From positions 21,171,001 through 21,235,000 of the forward strand of contig JBAIAC010000068.1 in NCBI GenBank assembly GCA_037349315.1: a stretch of DNA of 64,000 nucleotides, written 5' to 3'. The notes beneath the pieces were generated by a model that did not search any database, had not been told where the DNA came from, and saw only the letters and a program-made list of their open reading frames with translations. Shown here in pieces: positions 22,253-31,299 of the stretch; position 1 is the first letter of the stretch, and the number at the start of each line of letters is the position of its first letter. The translations under genes were made by a program, and so were the position numbers. Origin of the DNA: Chelydra serpentina (lineage: Eukaryota; Chordata; Testudines; Chelydridae).

Positions 22253-22375
22253 AGGGGTAGCCGTGTTAGTCTGGATCTGTAGAAGCAACAAAGGGTCCTG
22301 TGGCACCTTATAGACTAACAGACGTATTGGAGCATAAGCTTTCGTGGGTGAATCCCCACTTCGTCAGATGCATGC
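22253..22375 (-). mobile_element. Penelope-like element 3' tail, antisense
   Basis: Reading the minus strand gives the same tail as the Penelope copies at 25298, 29466 and 59786: a hammerhead-like segment, 'gttagtctataaggtgccac' and 'cagactaacacggctacccc'. No coding part is attached. The tail contains a fold with a conserved hammerhead core. Confidence 0.85.
22325..22370 (-). ncRNA. Hammerhead-ribozyme-like fold in Penelope tail
   Basis: On the minus strand the order is CTGACGA (22361-22367 complement), a 5-bp stem GTGGG/CCCAC, GAAA (22340-22343 complement), a 2-bp GC/GC stem with loop TTAT, then TC at the expected cleavage position. All core residues agree with the hammerhead consensus (CUGANGA...GAAA...UH). 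Helix I is not evident from the flanks, so catalysis is uncertain. Penelope-like elements are known to carry hammerhead motifs. Confidence 0.55.
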
Positions 22376-22909
22376 AGTGGAAAACGTGCATTGAGTCAGC
22401 GACAGGATCAGGGCCCTTTTCTGTGATCTGAAAAGCCGTATTCTATCACTGAGCACATCTTTGACTCGCAAAAGATATTACATTAAACTACAAAGTTTCA
22501 AATCTTTGAATCTTTTGGGGAAGGCTGTGGTGAATTAAGTATTGTGGTTCTTCCTATGCTAATTTCCTTTTGTTTTACATGATTAAATTGAGGGGGAAAT
22601 CTTCATTCAACTATTACATTACCAAAACGTTTGCTGACACAGTGGCCTCTCTGAGGCTTCACGTCAGCAAAAGCCGTCACTCTGCTTGCAAGTCAGCTTT
22701 CACTTATTAGACCTTTTCCCCCAGAAATGACCTTAATTTGCCAGCTGTGCCTGCAGCCCGAAGCGAAGTTTTTGGTAGGTTGGTGTAAAATCCACCCAGT
22801 CATTTCTGACATGGATGAATGGAAAAACTGTATCATTTGCTGATTTGAAACTATTCATAAGACTCCCCTTGCAAACACATAACTCCTAAATGGCTATGCT
22901 TTGAGGATG
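22376..22909. other. Unassigned non-coding sequence
   Basis: No gene or repeat family is recognised. Confidence 0.45.
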
Positions 22910-23040
22910 AGATTTTCAAAAGTGCCCAGCATTGACCTAACTCTGCTCCCATTGAAGTCAAGCCAGCGTTGAATCAACCATTGAATTCAGTGGGAATGCA
23001 ATTAGGCCAACCTGAGTGCTTTTGAAGATTCTGTCCCATA
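22910..23040. mobile_element. Palindromic MITE
   Basis: 'gagattttcaaaagtgccca' on the left is inverted by 'tgagtgcttttgaagattct' on the right, with 'cccattgaagtcaagcc' and 'aattcagtgggaatgc' in the middle. This is a single long hairpin typical of a small DNA-transposon derivative. Confidence 0.7.
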
Positions 23041-23083
23041 GTTTTGCAGTTCACTTATGCCCAATCATCAGTGATGAATAGCT

Positions 23084-23266
23084 ATAGAATCATAGAATAT
23101 CACGGTTGGAAGGGACCTTAGGAGGTCATCTAGTCCAACCCCCTGCTCAAAGCAGGACCAATCCCCAGTTTTTGCCCCAGATCCCCAAATGGCCCCCTCA
23201 AGGATTGAACTCACAACCCTGGGTTTAGCAGGCCAGTGCTCAAACCACTGAGCTATCCCTCCCCCC
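23084..23266 (-). mobile_element. tRNA-derived SINE with CR1-like tail, antisense
   Basis: Complement of the A box (CCACTGAGCTA, near 23247) and B box (GGATTGAACTCACAACC, near 23201) marks the tRNA-like head. The other end, 'agaatcatagaatatcacgg' with 'gttggaagggacc' and 'catctagtccaaccccctgc', is the CR1 3' tail. Sharing the LINE tail explains how CR1 enzymes could copy the SINE. Confidence 0.93.
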
Positions 23267-23526
23267 ATCTAGTGGTTGTGGCAAATATATGAAATAAATA
23301 TGTGATTACAAATTACTGCATGTGCAGTCATGGCTAGATTGTGGTTGGCTCTTGTGTGGGAACACAAGAAGGGAGTATGGAAGCATTGTTCCTTCATCCT
23401 TCCTGTCTGTGCACAATCCAGCCACTATTTCAGTCCCTGGGCACAAGGTCTGCTTCTTGCTAACACCACCCGGGGTGTAAGCTAGCCAGAAAGAAGTCAC
23501 AGGAGCTAGTAGTTACTTGGAACCTA

Positions 23527-23774
23527 AGGTCTGGTCTACACTCGGGGGGGAGGGGAAAGGAGGATTGATCGACGTTACGCAATATCAGCTATGTGAATAA
23601 CGTTGCTGAAGTCAACGTACTTTGATCTACCTAATGCGGTGTCTTCACTGTGGTAAGTCGACTGCTGACACTCCCCCATCAACTCCGCCTGTGCCTCTCG
23701 CTCCGGTGGAGTACTGGAGTCGATGGGAGAGTGCTCAGTGGTCGATTTATCGCGTCTTCACTAGTCTTCACTAG
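23527..23774. mobile_element. Hairpin-rich MITE, truncated copy
   Basis: It has the same layout as 13954-14250: 'ggtctggtctacactc' TIR, a 'tatgtgaataacgttgctga' hairpin, 'cacactcccccatcaactcc'-like middle and 'gtcgatttatcgcgtcttca'. It stops exactly at the loop of the last hairpin; the right arm and right TIR are missing. The last 20 bases are an exact tandem pair of TCTTCACTAG (23755-23764, 23765-23774). Confidence 0.82.
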
Positions 23775-23884
23775 TTTTAATACTCTGAAAAATTGTATCA
23801 GAAAAACTTCAGAAAAAGCCCCGGTTAATTGGCAGTTGATATGACACAACACAGAGGATTCAGAAGGACCACAAGTGTGTGACT

Positions 23885-24770
23885 AACAGGTTTTTCAGTA
23901 GCATGGCTGAACCAAAAAATTGGTGAGGAAAAATTTGCATTGACAATTTTTTTTTTAATTTTGTGGCGAACTGAAAAGTTTAAAAAAAACCATTTCAGGT
24001 CAAATAAGACATTTTCAATGAAAAAAAAAAGTGTTAAAAAAATGTGTTCCAAAAATTTTGCCCAGTTAGTTCTACATAGGGCTCTGTCCATGAAATAAAG
24101 TAAATCAGGATGATTGAAACATTTCCATTGAAACTGTTTTTTGATGGGAAATTGGGGTTTTGATTTAACTAAATTTTTTGCTAACAGTATCTGGTTTCTA
24201 TAGATTTTTTTTCTCTTTTTATATAGATAAATAAATAAAACTGATTACATTTAAACAAAAAAAAATCAGTTTTTGGCCAAAACTCAAAATGTTTGTGCCC
24301 AAACCTGAAAAAAATTCACTTTAAAAATCATGCTGCCTCATGGGAGTTGTAGTTCAATTGCCTCATGTTCCCATTCTCCTTTATAGGCCAGACTCCCATT
24401 TGGACTACATCTTCCCTGGTGCATTATGGCCATGGGACTTTTATGATGCAACTTAGAGGCTCAGAAAGAGAAGAAGCCATGGTGCATTATGGGAGATATA
24501 GTGCAGCCAGAGAGCTCAGCCCTTAGAAGAGAATGCATATATGAAGCGCTCTTACTACAACTCCCATGAAACACCGCAGTGTCATTTCCAAATCAAAATA
24601 TTTGTTTTTAAACTGAAAATTTTCAGTTTTCAATTTGTAACAAAAATTGAAATTTTATCTGGAAATTACTGACAAAAACAATTTTTCTTCCTTTTTGTTA
24701 AATGTTTTTCACGGGGGGGGGGGGGGGTGTGTGTGTGAAGAGGAGGGAAACATTTTCTGACCAGCTATAA
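23885..24770. repeat. AT-rich palindromic repeat with ZNF143-like motifs
   Basis: AT-rich arms ('aattttttttttaattttgt' on the left, 'aactgaaaattttcag' on the right) flank a central block (24339-24569) that contains four ACTACANNTCCC-like motifs, two on each strand. The right arm ends in a G-run (about 24713-24727) followed by GTGTGTGTG. I cannot name the family, but similar arms recur across the window. Confidence 0.55.
24339..24569. promoter_or_regulatory. Cluster of four ZNF143/SBS-like motifs
   Basis: AACTACAACTCCCATG (minus, 24339-24354); ACTACATCTTCCCTGGTGCA (plus, from 24405); ACTATATCTCCCATAATGCA (minus, about 24483-24502); ACTACAACTCCCATGA (plus, 24554-24569). The ZNF143/STAF site is known as ACTACAATTCCCAGAATGC. 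The matches are good but imperfect; binding here is inferred. Confidence 0.5.
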
Positions 24771-25297
24771 ACTAAATTCTAGTTTTATTGTAATTTATTA
24801 GAAGCAAAAAATGCAAGTCATATTGCAATATAGTGCAGTTCTGTATATTGTGCTGCACAGCCAACCAACATGCAAATTATGGAGCATTTCATATTTCATT
24901 CAGTTAGCAGCATTCATTGTCAGTTACAGAAACAGCAGGCTCAAATGAAGTGAAAAATTCTCATTCTCAGTGTTCTGGCTTTTTTCAAGTAAGATGTTAA
25001 AACTAAAGAGAGAGTTCACAGTTGTTTTGTTGTTTAACTTGCAGGGGTTTTCAGATTACAACTTTAGTATGTGTGTATCTTAAAAAATTAATAGCTGGAT
25101 ATTAAGGTGGAAAGTCTTAGATGCTACTCAAACTACGTTTTTAATACTTAAGGAGTGTTATACTACTGTGTCTATGGCCTCATGGTTAGGGTGCGCACCT
25201 CCATGGGAGACTCAGGTTCTAGTCCCTCATTACCCATGAATAGTTAATTATTTATGCACAGAGGAATAGCTTCAACTGGGCAGATTGAGAGAGCTGT
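24771..25297. other. Unassigned; tRNA-like repeat core at 25165-25245
   Basis: 'gcctcatggttagggtgcgc' and 'gggagactcaggttctagtc' resemble the core of an old repeat also seen near 47610 and 63595. No gene is seen. Confidence 0.4.
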
Positions 25298-25662
25298 GTG
25301 GTAAAACACCCCATGCCCTGCAACAAACCCCAGTGCCACCTCTGTCTGCATATCTATTCAAGGGACACCATCATAGGACATAACCCATCAGCCACACCAT
25401 CAGGGGCTCATTCACCTGCACATCTACCAAATGTGATATATGCCAGCAATGCCCCTCTGCCATGTACATTGGCCAAACCGGACAGTCTCTACGCAAAAGA
25501 ATAAATGGACACAAATCTGACATCACGAACTATAACATTCAAAAACCAGTCAGAGAACACTTCAATCTCCCTGGTCACTCAATAACAGACTTAAAAGTGG
25601 CAATTGTTCAACAAAAAACTTCAAAAACAGACTCCAATGAGAAACTGCAGAACTGGAATTAA
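25298..25662 (+). pseudogene. GIY-YIG endonuclease fragment of Penelope ORF
   Basis: Two overlapping frames (25298-25504 and 25462-25662) carry the C-terminal endonuclease. The first has the Cys-rich lead 'CNKPQCHLC'; the second has 'MYIGQTGQSLRKRINGHKSD' and then 'VREHFNLPGHS'. A deletion before 'CQQCPSAMYIG' shifts the frame: the copy at 59786 reads 'VIYAIMCQQC' there, while this one lost several bases. In Penelope elements this domain nicks DNA for target-primed insertion. Inactive. Confidence 0.88.
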
Positions 25663-25934
25663 TTTGCAAACTGGACACCATCAAATTAGGCCTGAATAAA
25701 GACTAGGAGTTGATAGGTCATTACGAAAGCTAATTTTACTATACTAATTTCCACCTTCTTGTCAACTGTTTGAAATGGGCCACCCTCATTACCACTACAA
25801 AAGTGAATTTTCTTCCCTTGGTATTCTACTGTTAATTGAATTGTCTTGTTAGACTGACCCCCCCACTTGGTAAAGCAACTCCCATCTTTTCATGTACTAT
25901 GTATATATACCTGCTACTGGATTTTCCACTCCGT

Positions 25935-25976
25935 GCATCTGATGAAGTGGGTTCCAGCCCACGAAAGCTTATGCCC
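25935..25976 (+). ncRNA. Hammerhead-like fold, Penelope tail
   Basis: CTGATGA (25939-25945), stem GTGGG/CCCAC (25947-25951 with 25958-25962), GAAA (25963-25966) and a GC-TTAT-GC mini-stem. The base after the mini-stem is C where the consensus U16.1 is expected, so cleavage is doubtful. Helix I is not obvious. Confidence 0.5.
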
Positions 25977-26121
25977 AAATAAATTTGTTAGTCTCTAAGG
26001 TGCCACAAGAACTCCTCGTTGTTTTTGCTAAAGTACTGAGTTTTCAGTCCACAGCTTCTGCTGAACAAGATCTAAGAAAAACTTTTCCATCCAAGCTTTC
26101 TCCTTGAGCCCTTTTTTGTAG

Positions 26122-26209
26122 CTACATACTCTCTAGTCTAGTTTTTTTTTTCTATTGGGATCCGGGAAAGTGGGCGGGCGAAGCGGACTACATACTCTCT
26201 AGTCTAGTT
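26122..26209 (-). other. 44-bp insert with A-tail between 22-bp direct repeats
   Basis: The same 22-mer (starting CTACATACTCTC) occurs at 26122-26143 and 26188-26209. Between them is a 44-bp segment that, on the minus strand, reads GC-rich sequence 'TCCGCTTCGCCCGCCC' ... 'GGATCCCAATAG' followed by an A-run. This looks like a tiny retroposed transcript end with its target-site duplication. The source RNA is not recognised. Confidence 0.6.
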
Positions 26210-27199
26210 GCTGGACTTACACCTGTTACTTTCAACCCCACTCACTGCACTCACATTCTGTTTCCCCTTTTCTCTCTCTGTCTCTTCTAGGAATTGTTCC
26301 CTGTTTCTTTCCAGAACCCTTCTTCCTGATCTTTCGCCAAAGTGGCTCTTTTCTCTTTCCCTGAGATGGCACAAAACATTACATTATTCAGAACGACAAA
26401 GGGCTTTAACAAGACTCATATGCTTTTTGGGGGAAAGGTGCACATGGCCTTTTTTTACCTACAAAACCTTGTCTCAGTGCGCCTCTGATTTTTTTCCAGA
26501 GAAGCTCATGCTCTTGATCTTATAGCAAACTAAACCTACGGTCAAATTCTGTTCTTCCAACACAGCTAATATCGTATTTCACTCACGTCCCAGGTATCAG
26601 CAGGTTTAAACATGTGTGCTGACACGTTGACGAGCAGGTGACGCCATGATCCCACCCTCTCTCAATCAGTGGAGTCGGCCAACCGTGAAGAAAGGCAAAT
26701 GCTGCCTGTACCTAAGGAGTAGTGAGAACTTTCATATGCCAGGAGTTCAGTGGGGTTACCCAAGATAAGCCCTACCCTTGGCAATAAGTATCAGGGCTTT
26801 GCTAAAGTAGTAAGCACTCCCCTCCGCAGTGTTTGTAGGCTCAGTATACATAATGTATAATTGCCAAGATAAGTAACTTTCTTAAGATAAAGTCACTTTC
26901 TTTTATTATCTAACATGAGTTGCTTTTCCTCTTTGTAATCAATACATGATAAGTAGCTACAAGATTTAGCTTAGTATTCACAATCCACTTCATTTTAAGA
27001 GCTGACCCAGTAATGAAAAGTGGATTGTGATACGTCTAATTTTAATATAAATGCATATTTTTTTATAAAAGGATATAAAGGTAGATGGTGTCTTCGGGCA
27101 ATGAACTACAGCTCAGAAACCATTTCTAAGTCACTTAATTGAATAGCTTAGGCTTTGAGAAGAGAAGGTCAACTACTTTCATGTGGTGCATTGGTGGGA
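26210..27199. other. Unassigned non-coding sequence
   Basis: A 105-codon frame at 26208-26525 has no recognisable domain. Short, self-similar GATAAGT words cluster near 26869-26955. No repeat family is identified. Confidence 0.4.
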
Positions 27200-27913
27200 T
27201 AAGACATAAAATATCAGAATGCCACTATGTAAATCCATGGTATGCCCACACCTTGAATACTGTGTGCAGTTCTGGTCTCTCCATCTCATAATTTACATAT
27301 ATAATATATTAGAATTGGAAAAAGTATAAAGAAGGGCAACAAAAATGCTTAGGGGTATAGAACACATTCCATATGAAGAGAGATTAAAAAGACTAGGACT
27401 GTTCAGTTTAGAAAAAAGACAACTAAGTAGGGAGATGATAGACATCTATAAAATTATGATTGGTGTGGAGAAAGTGAAGAGGAAAGTCTTATTTACCCCT
27501 TCACAAAGAACTAAGGGTCACCCAATGAAATTGACAAGCAGCACGTTTAAAACGAACATAAGGATGTACTTCTTCATACAATACACAGTCAACCTGTGGA
27601 ACTCATTGGCAGTGGATGTTGTGAAGGCCAAAAGTACAACTGGGTTCAAAAAAGACTTAGATAAGTTCATGGAGGATAGTTCCATCAATGGCTATTAGTC
27701 AAAATAGTCAGGGATGCAACCCCATGCTTTGGTGTCTGTAAACCTTGAAATGCCAGAAGGTGGAACTGGAAGACGGGATGGATCGCTTGATAGTTGCTCT
27801 GTTCTGATCATTCCCTCTGAAGCATCTGGCACCAGCCACTGTGGGAAGACAGGATATTGGATAGATGGACCATTGGTCTGGCCCAAATTGGCCGTTCTTC
27901 TGTTCTCATAATC
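27200..27913 (+). mobile_element. CR1 LINE 3' part
   Basis: It runs from the RT C-terminal coding ('tatgtaaatccatggtatgc') through 'ccatcaatggctattagtca' and a 3' UTR to 'ggcccaaattggccgttctt', the CR1 end. It is 5'-truncated. Confidence 0.9.
27345..27698 (+). pseudogene. CR1 ORF2 C-terminal fragment
   Basis: A 117-codon frame starts '[20 protein letters not shown]' and ends 'FMEDSSINGY', colinear with the C-termini at 1681 and 19318. One deletion of a few codons lies in 'SQRTKGHPMKL' compared with '[13 protein letters not shown]'. There is no catalytic motif. Confidence 0.9.
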
Positions 27914-28243
27914 TGAAACCCTAATTTAAAAAGATATGCAGCTATCTACCTATATAACAGCCAGCTTTCCACCAACAGCTCTGTCTTCTTATAACTCCCT
28001 ATTGCCATACTGTACTTTTTATTCACTCTGATTCACCCTATTTCCCTAAAAGTTGATGACTCTAGTACTCCAGGCAGTTAGTTTATGCTATATCAATCCC
28101 TCTGATGCACGGTGACAGCTGTTGCCCTACATCCCATTTAGGGTCCACTTCTGTATTCCTTACTTGGGGGCAAAACTCCAAAGGAAAGACTTGGAGTAGA
28201 TATTTTGAAGGAAAACCCCTGGGTGTCACAGGAAATGCTGCTA
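27914..28243. other. Unassigned non-coding sequence
   Basis: No gene or repeat is recognised. Confidence 0.45.
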
Positions 28244-28294
28244 GAGGATGGTCTTGTGGCTGAAGCACAGAAGTGAGAAGTAGGGGATTTGATC

Positions 28295-28548
28295 CTTGAT
28301 CCTGCAAGCGTTTCACCACCAGGCATAATTTTACTCTGGTAAATTGTCTCACTTAAGGCTCAAATCCTGCAAACATGCACATGCTTAAACATGCGGGTAG
28401 TCTCAAAGAAGTCACTGGCACTACTCACATGCTTAAAGTTAAGCTTATATATAAGCGTGTATATAAGTGTCTGCATGATCAGTGCCTAAGGAGATGGGAC
28501 TCACATGAGCAAAATTACACACTGGGAGAAAGTGTTTTCAGGATCGTG
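28295..28548. mobile_element. MITE, probably with a second MITE inside
   Basis: The left end 'gatcctgcaagcgtttcacc' is inverted by 'agtgttttcaggatcgtggc'. Inside, about 28355-28485, another palindrome starts 'caaatcctgcaaacatgc' and includes 'ctcacatgcttaaagttaag'. Both look like PIF/Harbinger-type small palindromes. Confidence 0.6.
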
Positions 28549-28604
28549 GCCATTGGTTCCACTCCCAGCTTTCCTAGAGATTTCCTATGGGACCTTTCAC
28601 AAAC

Positions 28605-28700
28605 TGGCTGGGGGAGGAGGATATGGGGAATGAGGGGGTACACAGAGTCCCTGGCATGGTGGGGAAGGGGGAAAATGAGGGGGCACACAGAACCCCTTGA
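28605..28700 (+). repeat. G-rich minisatellite, first block
   Basis: Two copies of a unit built on 'ggggnacacagagcccctgg' occur inside the MIR. The same unit makes the larger block at 28905-29215. Confidence 0.75.
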
Positions 28701-28904
28701 CTGACTTCTCTGAGCCTCATTGTTCCCAACTGTAAAATGGGGCTACTATTGCTTGCCTAGCTCACAGTTTGTTGAGGCTTAACTTCTCAATGTTTGCAAA
28801 GAACCTTTGAGATCCTTGGAAGGTGCAATAGAAGTGCAAAGTCACTTGTGACTCATTTCTGGTTATTGTTAATAATTATTGCTCAGTAGGTAGCTCTCTT
28901 CAGC

Positions 28905-29215
28905 CTGGCTTGGTGGAGGATATGGAGGATCCTGGAATGAGGGAAGAGGAGTCACACAATCTCTTGCATGGGGTGGGGATCAGGGCCATACAGAACCCCA
29001 GTAAGGGTAATATGGAGGAAAAGGTGGAATGGGGGGCACACAGAGCCCCTGGCATGGGGGGGAGCATGGGGGACAATGGTATGGGGGAGGGGGACATGGG
29101 GGCACACAAGGCCCCCAGCATGTGGTAGAGGGGGGAATGGAGGGCACACAGGGAGCCTGTGGGGAGAATGGAGGGAAGCAAGGAGCCTCTGGTGTGTGCC
29201 GTGAGCTCAGCCTGC
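28905..29215 (+). repeat. G-rich minisatellite, second block
   Basis: About five degenerate units of 45-70 bp, each with a 'gggcacacagagcccctggc'-like core followed by 'atgggggggagcatggggga'-type G-rich sequence. Open frames on both strands here are compositional. Confidence 0.8.
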
Positions 29216-29465
29216 AGAAGCAGCAAAACATGAAACCCTCCTGTAGGTTTGGTTTGCACCAGACGGTTCATTGTGATGTCTGGGTGATATGCTAAACACA
29301 GCAGGCAGTTATTGCCAAAATCTCTCTTTTCATTACTAATAAATTAATAAATAAATAAAATAAAACAAAAATATAATGTTCCAAAAAACTCTATTTGAAA
29401 CATCGGGCTCAAATCTAGACAACCTAAGGGTATTACCCAACAAAGTGAGAAACCAAGTCCCACGC
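29216..29465. other. Unassigned; A/T-rich tract near 29335-29372
   Basis: 'taataaattaataaataaat' and following AAAT repeats form a simple A/T-rich tract. No gene is seen. Confidence 0.45.
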
Positions 29466-29700
29466 ATGCTTTTTTATTTGTATTGTTTATCACTTCAAAG
29501 GTTTTTCTTCCCCTGCTGTTATGGTTCCTCTCAATTAATTAGCCTCTTAAGGTTGGCACTTCCACCTTATCATGTTTCTCTGACTGTATAAATATCTGTC
29601 TACTGTATGTTTCATTCCATGCATCCGATGAAGTGGGTTCTAACCCACGAAAGCTTATGCTGAAATAAATTTGTTAGTCTCTAAGGTGCCACAAGTATTT
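29466..29700 (+). mobile_element. Penelope-like element 3' UTR and tail
   Basis: It matches the 3' UTR of the 59786 copy ('gtttatcacttcaaaggttt', 'cttcccctgctgttatggtt', 'catgtttctctgactgtata'), then the hammerhead-like segment and 'gttagtctctaaggtgccac'. The coding part is missing. Confidence 0.88.
29621..29662 (+). ncRNA. Hammerhead-like fold, Penelope tail
   Basis: CCGATGA (29625-29631) replaces CTGATGA, so core U4 is C. GTGGG/CCCAC stem, GAAA and GC-TTAT-GC are kept; the mini-stem is followed by TG, where G at position 17 is unfavourable. Probably inactive. Confidence 0.45.
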
Positions 29701-30429
29701 ATTTCTTTCTTATTTTCTTTCTAGTTCAGCGAGTGATGTATTCTAGGGATATTAAGAAGCCAGAGTGTTATTACTCCCAGCTTCAAGAAGAATATTACAT
29801 ATTTGAGTTGTTAAAATCCTATAATGACTTTATTCCCAAGCTGTCAATCTGGTGTAAATCATGGAGGGTTCCATATGTCACAGCTGATTATATTTAGATA
29901 AAAAGCTAGCCTGGACATGTGTTGTATTGCCCTACAGGGAAGGTGCTGTCTTATTTAATAAGACAGGAGATAGGTTTACCTGATCTTTCAGTTCTGTGAC
30001 TTGCTGAACACAAATTATGTCTAAGTAAATAAGGAAGGCTCCTAGCTGGTATGTCCTGCAAGAGGTTTCAAAAATCCATTTACTCCCATCACTGACTAGC
30101 TGCAGTGTAGTGATCTTATTGAGGAGAGATAAAAATACGGCTTTAAAATAAATAACTTTTGCCTACAATTTTGAAGTAAAAGCCAGTTCAGAGTTTAGGA
30201 ACGTGAACCCAAATTCTGCTCTGTTACACCAACATTAATACAGAGCCCGTGGAGGCACTCTGGTTTGACATTGGTACAAGATAATACAATTGGTTCCTGT
30301 GATTTACCCTAAGGAGGTAAGAATGTAGGTGCCAATGGACCCACGGATTTAACTTTACACTCAAGTAGTCCCACTGAAGTGAGATGTAAAAGTGAAATGT
30401 TAAAAACTGGAAATTAAATCCTACTGAGG
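29701..30429. other. Unassigned; MITE scraps near 30205-30420
   Basis: 'aaattctgctctgttacacc' and 'tttaactttacactcaagta' look like pieces of the 'ctgatctcacttacacc' MITE family. No gene is recognised. Confidence 0.4.
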
Positions 30430-31215
30430 AAAACGGAAAGGCACATAAATGCCGGCAAGTCAACTGTAAAAGTATAATAAGGCAGGCCAAGAAAGAATTT
30501 GAAGAACAGCTAGTTAAGGACACAAAAACTAGCATCACATCTTTTTAAGTACATCAAAAACCGAAAGCCTGCCTAACCATCAGTGGGGCTACCGGGCAAT
30601 CAAAGTGCTAAAGGAGCACTCAAGGCTGTTGCCCAGAAATCAAATGAATTCTTTGCAATGGTCTTCGTTGCAGAGCATATGGGAGAGATCCCCACACCCA
30701 AGCCATTCTTATTAGGTGACAAATCTGAGGAACTGTCCCAGACTGAGTTGTCAATAGAGAAGGTTTTAGAACAAATTAATAAACTAAACAGTAATAAGTC
30801 ACCAGGACAAGAGTGTATTCACCCAGGAATTCTGAAGGAACTCCGATATGAAATTGCAGAATTGCTAACTGTAATATGCAACGTATTGCTTAAATCAGCC
30901 TCTGTTCCAGATGACTGGAGGATAGATAATGCGACACCGATTATTTTTTTTAAAAGGAGGAAAACTTTGCAATTACAGGCTGATAAGCCTGACTTCAGTA
31001 CCAGGCAAATTGGTTGAAACTATAGAAAAGAACAGAATTATCAGACACATAGATGAACATGCTTTGGTGTTCATAAACCTTGAACTGTCAGATGGTAGGA
31101 GTGGACGACAGGGGACCGTTCACTCCATCACTAGGTCATTCCTTTTGAAGCATCTGGCACTGTCCACTTGTAGAAACAGGATACTGGGCTAGATGGATTA
31201 TTGGTCTGACCCAGT
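30430..31215 (+). mobile_element. CR1 LINE with large internal deletion
   Basis: It starts in the coding region upstream of the RT core and runs to 'cagacacatagatgaacatg' near 31062. It then jumps directly to the 3' UTR ('ctttggtgttcataaacctt' ... 'ggattattggtctgacccag'). The RT catalytic core and C-terminus, roughly 1 kb or more in other copies, are missing at this junction. Confidence 0.87.
30583..31063 (+). pseudogene. CR1 ORF2 linker and N-terminal RT fragment
   Basis: The frame 30583-31017 contains 'KSPGQECIHPGILKEL' (family KSPGPDGIHP), 'VPDDWRIDNATPI' and related RT block 1 sequence. A frameshift near 30950 leads to 'NYRLISLTSVPGKLVE' in another frame. The FADD box is deleted. Confidence 0.9.
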
Positions 31216-31299
31216 ACACCTGTTCTTTTCTAAGCACATGTGTAAATGTTTGCAGGATTGGGGCTTTAGCAATAACAATCCTTGAAGCCACTACCCTTT

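Larger units (their letters stand above)
25298..26030 (+). mobile_element. Penelope-like element, 5'-truncated
   Basis: The order is the coding end with a GIY-YIG endonuclease domain (25298-25662), an A/T-rich 3' UTR, a hammerhead-like segment at 25939-25974, 'aaatttgttagtctctaagg' and 'tgccacaagaactcctcgtt'. The element is the same kind as 59786-60652 but more decayed. The reverse-transcriptase part is absent. Confidence 0.88.
28244..28850 (+). mobile_element. MIR SINE, interrupted twice
   Basis: The MIR parts are 28244-28297 ('gaggatggtcttgtggctga'), 28549-28604 ('ggttccactcccagctttcc') and about 28701-28850 ('ctctgagcctcattgttccc', 'gtaaaatggggctactattg'). They are separated by a MITE block and by a G-rich repeat block. 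The order is correct for one ancestral MIR. Confidence 0.75.

Noticed and set aside
28900..29295. Several overlapping frames on both strands
   Set aside because: They are compositional products of the G-rich minisatellite.
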